In this document: positions 16,405 through 24,453 of the stretch, piece by piece
How positions within the stretch are numbered: the stretch's first letter is position 1
Layout: each line of letters starts with the position of its first letter
Assembly (NCBI GenBank): GCA_021823345.1
Contig: JAKAOF010000009.1
Span: 1 to 51,477, forward strand
Direction of reading: 5' to 3'
DNA: 51,477 nucleotides
DNA from: Thermoplasmata archaeon
Lineage (GTDB): Archaea > Thermoplasmatota > Thermoplasmata > Lutacidiplasmatales > UBA184
Translations under genes and position numbers: made by a program
Notes under the pieces: model-generated
Seen by the model: the letters and a program-made list of their open reading frames with translations, nothing else
Told to the model about the DNA's origin: nothing
Database searches by the model: none

Positions 16405-17670
16405 ATGGTCATCGTCGACACCATCCTCACGGGCCTGAACGAGGTCGTCACGCTCGAGCAAGGACCCATTCCCCGCCGGGGAAAGGACCTGGAGGAGCTC
16501 ACCCGGGTCGACCGCGGGGCCATTGGTCTCCGCGAAGGGAAGGTGGCGTGGGTGGGCCGATCCTCCGAGCTCGACCGTGCGGTGCGCCTCCGCAAGGGGG
16601 GCACGCGCCGAGAGTTCTCCGGAGGGATCGCGGTCCCGGGCTTTGTCGACGCGCACACGCACCTGGTGTTTGCGGGTGACCGGTCCCCGGAAGCGGGGCG
16701 GAAGGTCCGGGGAGAGAGCTATCTCGAGATCGCCCGCCGTGGCGGGGGGCTCTTCTCCACGGTGACCGCCACCCGGATGGCATCGGAGGCCGCGCTCTTC
16801 CGTGAGGCTCGGGCACGGCTCGAGGGCATGGTGAGCTGGGGGACGACCTCGCTCGAGGTGAAGAGCGGGTACGGGTTGGACCTCGACTCGGAACTGCGGA
16901 TTCTCCAGGTGATCCGACGGTTGGGGCGCTCCGCGGGGGCCACCGTCGTCCCTACCTTCCTGGGGGCCCACGCGATCCCCCCCGAGTTCTCGGGTCGGTC
17001 CTCGGCGTACGTGCGGGACCTTCTGCGGAGGCAGATCCCGGTCGTGGCCCGCCAGGGGATCGCCCGATTCTGTGACGTGTTCTGCGAGGCGGGCTTCTTC
17101 TCGGCAGGGGAGTCGCGGACCATCCTGAAGGCCGGCCAGCGAGCCGGACTCGGGGCGAAGATCCACGCGGAGGAGTTCTCCCATTCCGGAGGGATCCGCG
17201 TGGCCGCGGACGTGGGGGCAGTGAGCGCGGACCACCTCCTCTGCGCGAACGCCGCCGACATCGAGCTCATGGCCCGCCGGGGAGTGACGGCCGTCCTCCT
17301 CCCCACGACCCCGTGGGCCTCCATGTCCCCCGCCCGGTCCCCCGGCCGAGAAATGGCCGATGCGGGGGTCGCCGTGGCCCTCGGCTCGGATTTCAGCCCC
17401 AACTCCTGGGAGGACTCGATGCCCCTCGTCCTGGCGCATGCCGTCTATTCTGCCCACTTGACCCCGGCCGAGGCGCTCACCGCCGCGACAGTGAACGCGG
17501 CGTACGCCATCGGTCTACCGGGGGCGGGGCGGATCGTTCCCGGGGGACGCGCGGACATCGCCGTCTTTGACCTGCCCTCGCCCGAGCATCTCGGCTATCG
17601 TCTCTCTCCCCCGAAACCCCTCGAGGTCTTCCTCGGCGGACGCCCTGTCTCCCATCCCGCGGCATCCTGA
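16405..17670 (+). CDS. hutI: Imidazolonepropionase
   Basis: 421 aa amidohydrolase that opens 4-imidazolone-5-propionate to N-formimino-glutamate in histidine degradation. Metal ligands and family motifs are visible: VDAHTHLVFAGDR, KSGYGLD, TFLGAHAIPPEF, HAEEFSHSGG, SADHL and the late SDFSPNSWEDSMPLV. The start is ATG 16405; GTG 16396 nine bases upstream would overlap the rnz stop and is possible. The long upstream extension in the track is antisense-like and rejected. No hutH, hutU or formimino-transferase lies nearby. The link to formate-tetrahydrofolate ligase 22 kb away is metabolic (one-carbon units) and speculative. Confidence 0.93.
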   Translation: MVIVDTILTGLNEVVTLEQGPIPRRGKDLEELTRVDRGAIGLREGKVAWVGRSSELDRAVRLRKGGTRREFSGGIAVPGFVDAHTHLVFAGDRSPEAGRKVRGESYLEIARRGGGLFSTVTATRMASEAALFREARARLEGMVSWGTTSLEVKSGYGLDLDSELRILQVIRRLGRSAGATVVPTFLGAHAIPPEFSGRSSAYVRDLLRRQIPVVARQGIARFCDVFCEAGFFSAGESRTILKAGQRAGLGAKIHAEEFSHSGGIRVAADVGAVSADHLLCANAADIELMARRGVTAVLLPTTPWASMSPARSPGREMADAGVAVALGSDFSPNSWEDSMPLVLAHAVYSAHLTPAEALTAATVNAAYAIGLPGAGRIVPGGRADIAVFDLPSPEHLGYRLSPPKPLEVFLGGRPVSHPAAS

Positions 17671-17674
17671 GGAG

Positions 17675-17684
17675 TCTTTATTTC
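17675..17684 (+). promoter_or_regulatory. TATA-like box of the citrate synthase gene
   Basis: TCTTTATTTC, 18-27 bp upstream of the ATG. The transcript would begin at or next to the start codon. Confidence 0.45.
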
Positions 17685-17686
17685 GG

Positions 17687-17700
17687 CAACGAATTCGTTG
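17687..17700. promoter_or_regulatory. Perfect 14-bp palindrome abutting the citrate synthase start
   Basis: CAACGAATTCGTTG reads the same on both strands and fills the space between the TATA-like box and the ATG at 17702. Its position would let a bound dimer block initiation, so it is a good operator candidate. No regulator gene is adjacent. Confidence 0.5.
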
Positions 17701-17701
17701 A

Positions 17702-18991
17702 ATGTCGAGTGTGAAGAACATGCCCTCCGACTCTCTCGGAATTCAGGACGCAAGGACAGGGAAGAACTATTCGTTTCCGGTGGAACAAGGACATCTGCGG
17801 GCGGTCGACCTGGAACAGGTGAAGACCTCCGATACCGACCCGGGCCTGGTCTCCTATGATCCCGGGCTCATCAACACGGCCATCTGCAAGAGCCGGATCA
17901 CCTACATCGACGGTGAGCGGGGGATCCTCCGCTACCGCGGGTATCCCATCGAGGAGATCGCCGAAAAGAAATCCTACCTCGAGGTCGCCCATCTTCTCGT
18001 CAAGGGGGAGTTCCCCTCGCCGAGCGAGATGTCGGACTGGGAGCACAACATCACCTACCACACGCTCCTCCACGAGAACCTCAAGGTGTTCATGGGCGGG
18101 TTCCGCTACGACGCCCACCCGATGGGGATCCTCGTCGGGACCCTCGGGGCCCTTTCCACCTTCTACCCAGACGCGAAGAACGTGCGAGATGAGGAGTCGC
18201 GGCGGTTGCAGATCTACCGTCTCATCGCGAAGATCCCCACCATCGCGGCGTTCGCCTACCGCCACTCCCAGGGGCGGGACTACATCGACCCGAGCAACGA
18301 TCTATCCTACGCGGAGAACTTCCTCTCGATCACGTTCCGGCCCTCGGTCTCCACCCGCTACGAGGTGAACCCGGAGCTCGCGAAGGCGCTCGACGTGCTC
18401 TTCGTCCTGCACGCTGACCACGAGCAGAACTGCAGCACCAACGCGATGCGCGCCGTGGCGAGCTCGCTCGCGGACCCCTACAGCTGCGCCGCGGCGGCGG
18501 CCGCGGCGCTCTACGGGCCGCTCCATGGCGGCGCCAACGAGGCGGTGGTCCAGATGCTCCGGGAGATCGGTTCCGTGGACAAGGTCCCCGACATCATCCG
18601 GGACGTCAAGGCGGGGAAGCGACGGCTCATGGGATTCGGGCACCGGGTCTACCACAACTACGACCCGCGGGCCAAGATCATCAAGAAGATGGCGGGGAAG
18701 GTCTTCGAGATCCGCGGGACGAACCCGCTCCTCGACATCGCCCTCGAGCTCGAGCGGATCGCGCTGTCGGATGAATACTTCATCAGCCGGCACCTGTATC
18801 CCAACGTGGACTTCTACTCCGGGCTCATCTACCAGTCGATGGGGTTCCCCACGGACATGTTCCCCGTCCTCTTCGCCATCCCCCGCATGTCGGGATGGCT
18901 CGCCCAGTGGCAGGAAGGGGTCATGGACCCCGAGCAGAAGATCGTCCGGCCCAAGCAGATCTACCTGGGGCCGGCCGAGCGCCACCTCTAG
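17702..18991 (+). CDS. gltA: Citrate synthase
   Basis: 429 aa, condenses oxaloacetate and acetyl-CoA. Key regions are present: the substrate-binding His in VLHADHEQNCST, the catalytic His in YGPLHGGANEAV, GFGHRVYHNYDPRA with the third His, and Asp in VDFYSGLIY. The long N-terminal extension (about 50 residues before GLINTAICKSRIT) and the length are those of the bacterial type I form. Methylcitrate synthase activity cannot be excluded. It is a single gene with its own promoter and an adjacent palindrome; a strong hairpin follows the stop. Confidence 0.95.
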   Translation: MSSVKNMPSDSLGIQDARTGKNYSFPVEQGHLRAVDLEQVKTSDTDPGLVSYDPGLINTAICKSRITYIDGERGILRYRGYPIEEIAEKKSYLEVAHLLVKGEFPSPSEMSDWEHNITYHTLLHENLKVFMGGFRYDAHPMGILVGTLGALSTFYPDAKNVRDEESRRLQIYRLIAKIPTIAAFAYRHSQGRDYIDPSNDLSYAENFLSITFRPSVSTRYEVNPELAKALDVLFVLHADHEQNCSTNAMRAVASSLADPYSCAAAAAAALYGPLHGGANEAVVQMLREIGSVDKVPDIIRDVKAGKRRLMGFGHRVYHNYDPRAKIIKKMAGKVFEIRGTNPLLDIALELERIALSDEYFISRHLYPNVDFYSGLIYQSMGFPTDMFPVLFAIPRMSGWLAQWQEGVMDPEQKIVRPKQIYLGPAERHL

Positions 18992-19003
18992 CCGGGCTAC
19001 GGT

Positions 19004-19029
19004 CCGCCCGGGAGGAGGCTCCCGGGCGG
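19004..19029 (+). terminator. GC-rich hairpin after citrate synthase
   Basis: A perfect 11-bp inverted repeat, CCGCCCGGGAG with a GAGG loop and CTCCCGGGCGG, 12 bp after the citrate synthase stop. There is no T-run behind it, and archaeal termination depends mainly on T-runs. It may protect the mRNA 3' end and need not stop transcription. Confidence 0.45.
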
Positions 19030-19238
19030 CGGGGGACTTCCCGACGCCGGATGCCGGGCCGCGGGAAACGATCCGGAGATTCTGACACGGTTCAGTTCTC
19101 CTTTTCAGCGCTTGGGCGCCATCGAGACCTCTGGGTCCGGAATTGAACTAAGTCCCGCAGGGGTTATCAACAAGGTTCGGCTTTACTTCCAGTGAGCAAG
19201 GTCTCACCTACGTTAATGTATCCGAGGGCGATCCAAAA
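19030..19238. other. Intergenic stretch without a recognisable gene
   Basis: Between the hairpin and the PH-domain gene I see no convincing ORF, tRNA or RNA motif. An A/T-richer part (about 19140-19220) probably carries the promoter of the next gene. Confidence 0.5.
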
Positions 19239-19271
19239 TTGACCGGCAACCGCGGTGGACAGGAGGAAGCG

Positions 19272-19970
19272 TTGCTCCAGCGTCTTCCCGCGTCCAATAT
19301 CCCAGGGTCCTTTCCCCGGGAACTGCTCTTCGCGAGCGAGAAGGTCATCTTTGAGACCCGTCCCTTGATCTCGGGATTCCTTGCGGTCCCGCTCATCGTG
19401 TCGATCCTCTGGGACCTGCTTTGGGTCGGCACCACCTTCGCCACCCCCTCGCTGGTGTACAATCCGGCGCTCTACTTCTTTGTCCTGCTCCCGTGGATCT
19501 GGGTCCTCGTCCGGTGGAGGAATTGGCGGGGTACGACCTACGCCCTGACGGATCGGCGAGTGGTCCGACGGAGCGGAAAGGAGGGAACGAAGCTTCAGGA
19601 CGCCCCCACGGAGTTCATCGGGAAGGTGGACCTCGACGGGAACACGGTGCGGTTCCGCTTCGGGACCCCGGCGGGACAGGGAGCCCTGGCCCACGGAGGA
19701 GGGATCCTCGGGAACCAGGTGATCTGGAACGACCTCAAGGGGGCGGCCCAGGTGCAGGTGTTCGCATCCGAGTGGATCTCCTTGTACGCCCTGAAGCTGC
19801 AGCGGGAGCGGGTGCGCCAGCAGCTCTTGGCGCGGGTCCTCGCCGACAAGGTGTCCTGCTCGTACTGTGGCACCCTCTTACCCTTGGGATCGATCTCCTA
19901 CGACCGACCCCAGTGTCCCAGCTGCGGTGCCCCGTTGGTCGAGATCCGGCCGGTCGCCATGACGCCATAG
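19272..19970 (+). CDS. Membrane PH-like (bPH2/YdbS-type) protein with zinc ribbon
   Basis: About 232 aa. Two hydrophobic helices (FLAVPLIVSILWDLLWVG and ALYFFVLLPWIWVLV) precede TYALTDRRVVRRSG, the opening of a bacterial PH domain, which continues to about residue 150. A helix and a C-terminal zinc ribbon (CSYCGTLLP ... CPSCGAPL) follow. The role is unknown; bPH2 proteins are often envelope-associated. The track start is TTG 19239, but TTG 19272 has a clear Shine-Dalgarno GGAGGA five bases before it, so I prefer that one. Confidence 0.72.
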   Translation: MLQRLPASNIPGSFPRELLFASEKVIFETRPLISGFLAVPLIVSILWDLLWVGTTFATPSLVYNPALYFFVLLPWIWVLVRWRNWRGTTYALTDRRVVRRSGKEGTKLQDAPTEFIGKVDLDGNTVRFRFGTPAGQGALAHGGGILGNQVIWNDLKGAAQVQVFASEWISLYALKLQRERVRQQLLARVLADKVSCSYCGTLLPLGSISYDRPQCPSCGAPLVEIRPVAMTP

Positions 19971-20199
19971 CGTGAACCCGATCCACCCCGTGATTCACGC
20001 GCCGCACATAGGACGTTGGAAGGTCAGATACCCGCGTTTCCTATCGTAGCTGCCCCGGTTCCATCTCCGATGTCCAGGACCTTCAGCTGTCCGGAACCCG
20101 GTCGTACGGGCTTCATCGCGCACGTGGTCCCCGTACCTCCCCGGAGTGCTCGCTGGGGCTCCTATCGCCGGTCGTCCAACGGATGAGGTCGCATCAGCG
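19971..20199. other. Intergenic stretch, nothing assigned
   Basis: It contains only a 7-bp inverted repeat (GCGTGAA / TTCACGC, about 19970-20000) just after the stop of the PH-domain gene, possibly a weak 3' hairpin. I find no ORF with domain-like sequence and no tRNA cloverleaf. Confidence 0.4.
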
Positions 20200-20210
20200 A
20201 ATATAAGTAG
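20200..20210 (+). promoter_or_regulatory. TATA-like box of the blue copper protein gene
   Basis: AATATAAGTA about 35-44 bp upstream of ATG 20244, the clearest TATA match in this part of the window. It implies a short leader of roughly 10-15 nt. Confidence 0.5.
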
Positions 20211-20243
20211 CAAACTAGCAGTATACTCACTGAGGACCAAGCG

Positions 20244-20966
20244 ATGTCGGTGTCCGTGTATTCCGTGGGAGTGGCCCTGGTCCTGTCGTCCTTGGTGCTC
20301 GCCGTTGCCCCCACGGGCTACCTTCCGTGGCAAGGTGCATGGACCCTGCAGGTCGGCGGCTCGAGTTCGGTCGCGTGCCCGATCGTGCAACCTGCCTCGG
20401 GAAGCACGGGACCCACCGTCGAGTGCTACCTCAATGGAACGGCCCAATTCTCCTGGGAACCGAATACGCTCACGGCACCGGTGGGGGCCACCGTGATCTT
20501 CAGTGTGGGGATCGTGGGCTCGCTCCCCCATGACTTCGCCCTGGATGCGGTGGTCAACGACTCCACGCTTCGCACGTGGACGGCCAATCCCCAGTCCGTG
20601 AGCACGAGCGAGCTGAACGCCTACTTCGCCAATCACACCGCGGTGAATCTCCCGGTGAACAGCTCCTCGTCCCGCTCGGTATCGAACCCGATCCACCTTT
20701 CCGCCTCCCAGGGCGTCTATTACTTCGTCTGCCTCGTCCCCTATCACTTCCAGAGCGGCATGTGGGGCACGCTCACGCTTCAACCCACGGCCAGCGGCGG
20801 TGGCCCCGGCTCGGGCAACTCCTCCTCGAACAACGATATCCCCTACATCGCGATCGGGGTCGTGTTCGTCGCCGTGGTCGGGGTGGCGATCGTGCTAACG
20901 ATGCGCCGAAGGAGCCCTCCGCGGTCCCCGGATCCGGCCCCGAGCCCTCAGATGTCCCAGCGGTAG
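20244..20966 (+). CDS. Membrane-anchored blue copper protein (sulfocyanin/plastocyanin-like)
   Basis: 240 aa. An N-terminal hydrophobic signal (VGVALVLSSLVLAVAP) is followed by a cupredoxin domain (about 60-180). Type 1 copper ligands can be placed: His in LPHDFALD, then Cys, His and Met in the loop VCLVPYHFQSGMWG, the C-x4-H-x4-M form. A Gly/Ser linker leads to a C-terminal membrane helix (IAIGVVFVAVVGVAIVL) and a short cytoplasmic tail. It would carry electrons on the outer face of the membrane, in a chain with a terminal oxidase or another acceptor not seen here. The last 19 bp overlap the convergent GNAT gene. Confidence 0.85.
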   Translation: MSVSVYSVGVALVLSSLVLAVAPTGYLPWQGAWTLQVGGSSSVACPIVQPASGSTGPTVECYLNGTAQFSWEPNTLTAPVGATVIFSVGIVGSLPHDFALDAVVNDSTLRTWTANPQSVSTSELNAYFANHTAVNLPVNSSSSRSVSNPIHLSASQGVYYFVCLVPYHFQSGMWGTLTLQPTASGGGPGSGNSSSNNDIPYIAIGVVFVAVVGVAIVLTMRRRSPPRSPDPAPSPQMSQR

Positions 20967-21415
20967 CGCAAGACCCTTCGTTTCCCTGCCTCGTACATCT
21001 CGTGTTCGGGGGGGATCTCGACAACTCCGAGGAGGTGCGCCCCCAGCCGCGCGCAGGTTCGGCGAGAAGCGACGTTCTCTGGGTCACACGTGATGACCAG
21101 ATGATCCAACCCGTGCTGGCGAGCCAATTGGGAGGCCAGGCGACAGGCCCTTTCCGCGTAGTGATGCCCTCGGAAGGGCAGCTCGACGTCGTAGCCGAGG
21201 TGGCCGGGATAGAACAGGGCGTCATCCGACCCGATACGCAGGCGAAGCCCTCCGATCTTCTCATCCCCGGAGGACAGGACCATCTTGAAGTGATATCCCG
21301 GAACGTGCGCCCTCGCCGGGTCGGGTGGACTCTGGCGCTCGAGGACGAGGGTCAGCTCCTGGTCCGTCATCGTCGGCGGTCGTAGGAAAACGAAGGGCTT
21401 TTCGGGGAGGGTCAT
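20948..21415 (-). CDS. GNAT family N-acetyltransferase
   Basis: 155 aa from ATG 21415 (MTLPEKPFVFLRPP). The fold's acetyl-CoA-binding motif A is present in a RimJ/RimL-like form: YDVELPFRGHHYAERACRLA, then the strand LDHLVITCDPENVASRRTCARLGAH, typical of acetyltransferase_3. The acceptor is unknown (protein N-terminus, antibiotic or metabolite). The track ORF to 22108 runs antisense into hemC and is rejected beyond this ATG. The gap to the hemC start is 98 bp, forming a divergent promoter region. Confidence 0.85.
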   Translation of the reverse strand: MTLPEKPFVFLRPPTMTDQELTLVLERQSPPDPARAHVPGYHFKMVLSSGDEKIGGLRLRIGSDDALFYPGHLGYDVELPFRGHHYAERACRLASQLARQHGLDHLVITCDPENVASRRTCARLGAHLLGVVEIPPEHEMYEAGKRRVLRYRWDI

Positions 21416-21513
21416 CGATGGGGGGTTCCGGATCTTCGCGGTTGCCTTCTCATCGGGAAGTCCCCGAGGGGGATAAGAGGGACCGTGCCTTCCCGTCCCT
21501 GGGTTGACGAGCC

Positions 21514-22431
21514 GTGTCCACAGCGAGAGACGCTTCCACGATGGTGGTCGCCGCCCGTGGCAGCCCCTTGAGCCGCATCCAAGCGGCCATGGCCAAGGAC
21601 CTGCTGGGGAGGGTCTTCCCGGGGATCCGCTTTCGCGACCGCTGGGTCGTGACCGCGGGAGACCGCGACCGATCGACGTCCATGACGGACCTCCCGACCC
21701 CGGGCTTCTTCGAGAAGGAGGTCGACCGCGCGGTGCTGGAGGGGACGGCCGATGTCGCGGTCCATTCCCTGAAGGACATCCCCTCTGAGATCTCCGAGGG
21801 CCTGGAGATCGTCGCCGCACTCCCCCGGGGACCCGCGGCGGACGTACTGGTCGCAGCGTCGGGCGTTCCCCCGCCCTGGGGAAGTTTGCCGGAGGGATTT
21901 CGTATCGGAACTTCCAGCGTGCGTCGCCGCGCCATCGTGAGGTTCCATTCGCCCCGCGCCCTGTGCGCGCCCATCCGGGGCAACGTGGGCACCCGGGTGA
22001 CGAAGCTGAGGGCGGGACAGTACGACGCGCTGCTCCTGGCCGAAGCGGGCCTGCGCCGGTTGGGAATCGACCTTCCCGCTCGACGGCTTCCCCTCGCCGT
22101 GGCACCACCTGCGCCGGGCCAGGGCATCGTCGCGCTCGTGGCGCTCCGGGAGCGATATGGGGAGTTCGACCCGTTGCGAGAACGGGCCGCTGCCGCCTGG
22201 TGGGAACTCAGGGCCGAGCGGGCCTTCGTGACGGCGATCGGCGGCGGGTGTTCCCAGGCCATCGGAGGGCATGCATCGAGCGCCCGCCGCTCCTTCACCG
22301 CGGCGCAATGGGAGGAGGACGGGTCGGCCCGTCGGCGGCTCCGCATCGCCGGGTCCGTTCCGGATCCCGAGGCGATGGGCAAGAAGGCGGCCAAAGGGCT
22401 TATGAGCGGCCAGTGGGAACGACGTCCATGA
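21514..22431 (+). CDS. hemC: Hydroxymethylbilane synthase (porphobilinogen deaminase)
   Basis: 305 aa. It joins four porphobilinogen units into hydroxymethylbilane. Motifs: VAARGSPLSRIQA at the start, VDRAVLEGTADVAVHSLKDIP with the catalytic Asp-adjacent segment, IGTSSVRRRA and IRGNVGTRVTKL for substrate binding, and the dipyrromethane-cofactor Cys in IGGGCSQAIGGH. The start is GTG 21514; ATG 21541 is an alternative. GGATAAGAGG about 35 bp upstream may be its TATA element. It is coupled to hemE by an ATGA overlap. HemA, HemL, HemB and HemD are not in the window. Confidence 0.94.
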   Translation: MSTARDASTMVVAARGSPLSRIQAAMAKDLLGRVFPGIRFRDRWVVTAGDRDRSTSMTDLPTPGFFEKEVDRAVLEGTADVAVHSLKDIPSEISEGLEIVAALPRGPAADVLVAASGVPPPWGSLPEGFRIGTSSVRRRAIVRFHSPRALCAPIRGNVGTRVTKLRAGQYDALLLAEAGLRRLGIDLPARRLPLAVAPPAPGQGIVALVALRERYGEFDPLRERAAAAWWELRAERAFVTAIGGGCSQAIGGHASSARRSFTAAQWEEDGSARRRLRIAGSVPDPEAMGKKAAKGLMSGQWERRP

Positions 22432-23447
22432 ACCGGCGACTCCTCGATGTCCTCACCGGAGAGGAACCGGATGCCACCCCCGTGTGGCTCATGCGCCAGG
22501 CGGGTCGTTACCTTCCCGGATACCGAACGCTGCGGGAATCCCACAGCATCCTCGAATTGGCGAAGGACCCAGCGCTGGCCGCGCAGGTCGCGGAAGAGCC
22601 GACCCGCCGCTTCGACGTCGATGCGGCGATCGTCTTCGCGGACATCATCCACCCGTTGGAAGGGTTGGGCCTCGAGGTCCGTCTCGATCCGGGCCAAGGG
22701 CCCGTGGTTCCCGCCCCGATCCGACGGGCGGAGGACCTTCGTCGCCTCGAGACTCCCCTGGACGCCGAAGGAAGGACGGGGTTCGTGGGCGCCACGATCC
22801 GCAAGCTCCGAGAAACCGTCTCCTTGCCCATCATCGGCTTCTCCGCCGCCCCGTTCACCCTCGCCTGCTACGCGTTGCAAGGTTCCTATGAACGGGAGTT
22901 CCCCGAGGTCCGGCGCCGGATCGCCTCCGACGCCGACTTCTTCCGCCGGTTCATGATGGTCCTCTCGGCCTCGGTGATCGAATACCTCCGCATGCAGGAA
23001 AAGGCGGGAGCCCAGGTGATCCAGCTCTTCGACACGTGGGCCGGGGTCCTCTCCGAATCCCAGTACAGCACGCTCGTGGCCCCGTTCTTGGCCGAAGTGT
23101 TGACCTCCGTCGAAGTGCCGACGATCTACTTCTCCACCTCGTCGGCGCACCTGCTCGGCATCCAGGCCAGCCTGGGAGCCACGGCGCTCAGCGTGGATTG
23201 GCGCATGGGACTCGATGAAGTGGCCAAGATCGCCGGGGATTCCCTGGTCCTTCAGGGAAACCTCGATCCCACGGCCCTCCTCGACTCTCGGGAGACGATG
23301 GAACGGGCAGCGAAGGACGTGCTCGCCTCCGTTCCCCGGGGAACTTCGCACATCTTCAACCTCGGTCACGGAGTGCTGCCCACGACCGATCCACAACGGG
23401 TCAAGGAGCTCGTGGACCTCGTTCATTCGGAGACCGAGCGGGGTTGA
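22428..23447 (+). CDS. hemE: Uroporphyrinogen decarboxylase
   Basis: 339 aa. It decarboxylates uroporphyrinogen III to coproporphyrinogen III. The signature VWLMRQAGRYLPGYR is intact, as are FADIIHPLEGLG, IGFSAAPFTLACY and the C-terminal FNLGHGVLPTTDP. HemE commits uroporphyrinogen to the coproporphyrin branch, whereas archaea using the siroheme route lack a need for it. This matters for the heme route proposed in the findings. The start overlaps the hemC stop (ATGA), so the two are translationally coupled. Confidence 0.96.
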   Translation: MNRRLLDVLTGEEPDATPVWLMRQAGRYLPGYRTLRESHSILELAKDPALAAQVAEEPTRRFDVDAAIVFADIIHPLEGLGLEVRLDPGQGPVVPAPIRRAEDLRRLETPLDAEGRTGFVGATIRKLRETVSLPIIGFSAAPFTLACYALQGSYEREFPEVRRRIASDADFFRRFMMVLSASVIEYLRMQEKAGAQVIQLFDTWAGVLSESQYSTLVAPFLAEVLTSVEVPTIYFSTSSAHLLGIQASLGATALSVDWRMGLDEVAKIAGDSLVLQGNLDPTALLDSRETMERAAKDVLASVPRGTSHIFNLGHGVLPTTDPQRVKELVDLVHSETERG

Positions 23448-23508
23448 TCGTGATCTTCGCCCCCGTCGTTCGTCCCCTGCGGGCACCGCTCGGTGAAAAG
23501 GGTCGACC

Positions 23509-24453
23509 ATGATGCGCGAGGCCGTGCTTTCCCTCCAGGACGTCAGCAAGCGCTACGGCACGGTCCAAGCGCTCGATTCGGTCTCCTTCCATCTGGATGC
23601 GCGTGAATCCGTAGGCTACCTCGGCCCGAACGGCGCCGGGAAGACCACGACACTCAAGCTGCTCGCCGGGGTCACGCGGCCGGATTCCGGCACCATCCGG
23701 CTCGGTGGTTTCGACCCGGTCCGGCAGCGGCAACCGGCCCTGTCGAGGACGGGGTTTCTCATCGAGATGCCCGGCACCCTCCCCTACCTCACGGGAGAGG
23801 ACCTCCTCCGGTACGTGGCCGAGCTGAAAGGGATCCCGCGCCCGGAATGGTCGGCGGCGGGTCGGAAGGCGGCCGATGCGGCGGGCGCCACCGAGAATCT
23901 CTCCCGGCGACTCGGGACGCTGAGCACGGGTCAGCTCCGCCGGGTCCTCATCTCCTCCGCGCTCGTAGGAGACCCCGAAGTGTTGGTCCTCGACGAGCCC
24001 ACGCTCGGCCTCGACCCCGCGGCCCGCCGGGACATCCGTGCCCTCCTGAGAGCGCTCCGGAAGGAGGGACGGACGCTCTTGCTCTCGACCCATCTCCTCG
24101 AGGACGCGGAAGCGGTCTGCGATCGCGTGATCTTCCTCCGGGAGGGGAAGATCCTGGGCGACGAACCGATCTCCGGGGCGAGGGGGGAGAACGGGGCTCC
24201 TACCGCCATCCGGGTCCGCACCCTCGACCCGTCCATCCCGGAAGCGCTCCAGAAGCTCCTGCCGGACTCCGTCCGGGTGCACGTGGAGGGAGATCGGGAG
24301 TTCTCGCTATCCTTTTCGGGGGACGAGGCCTTCCAGAGCGAGCTCATCGGCCGGCTGGTGCGCGGAGGGATCCGGCTTTCCTCCGTCACCGAGTCCCGTT
24401 CCAGCCTCGAGGACCGCTACCTCCGCCTCGTGGGGCGGGAGGACCGAACGTGA
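23509..24453 (+). CDS. ABC-2 transporter ATP-binding protein
   Basis: 314 aa. Walker A GPNGAGKTTTLK, Q-loop region IEMPGTLPYLTGED, signature LSTGQLRRV, Walker B VLVLDEPTLGLDPAARR and switch LLSTHLLEDAE are all visible, followed by a C-terminal domain of about 90 residues ending in SSLEDRYLRLVG, like the other ABC-2 ATPase of the window (7375-8322). It lies 61 bp after hemE and overlaps the permease gene by 4 bp. A heme-export role is tempting from position but unsupported by sequence. Confidence 0.93.
   Translation: MMREAVLSLQDVSKRYGTVQALDSVSFHLDARESVGYLGPNGAGKTTTLKLLAGVTRPDSGTIRLGGFDPVRQRQPALSRTGFLIEMPGTLPYLTGEDLLRYVAELKGIPRPEWSAAGRKAADAAGATENLSRRLGTLSTGQLRRVLISSALVGDPEVLVLDEPTLGLDPAARRDIRALLRALRKEGRTLLLSTHLLEDAEAVCDRVIFLREGKILGDEPISGARGENGAPTAIRVRTLDPSIPEALQKLLPDSVRVHVEGDREFSLSFSGDEAFQSELIGRLVRGGIRLSSVTESRSSLEDRYLRLVGREDRT

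Noticed and set aside
19971-20199. tRNA or small RNA in the gap before the cupredoxin gene
   Set aside because: No cloverleaf or T-loop GGTTCRA-type sequence in a workable arrangement; only a weak hairpin.
21450-23549. 699-aa minus-strand ORF
   Set aside because: Antisense of hemC-hemE; both of those have catalytic signatures.
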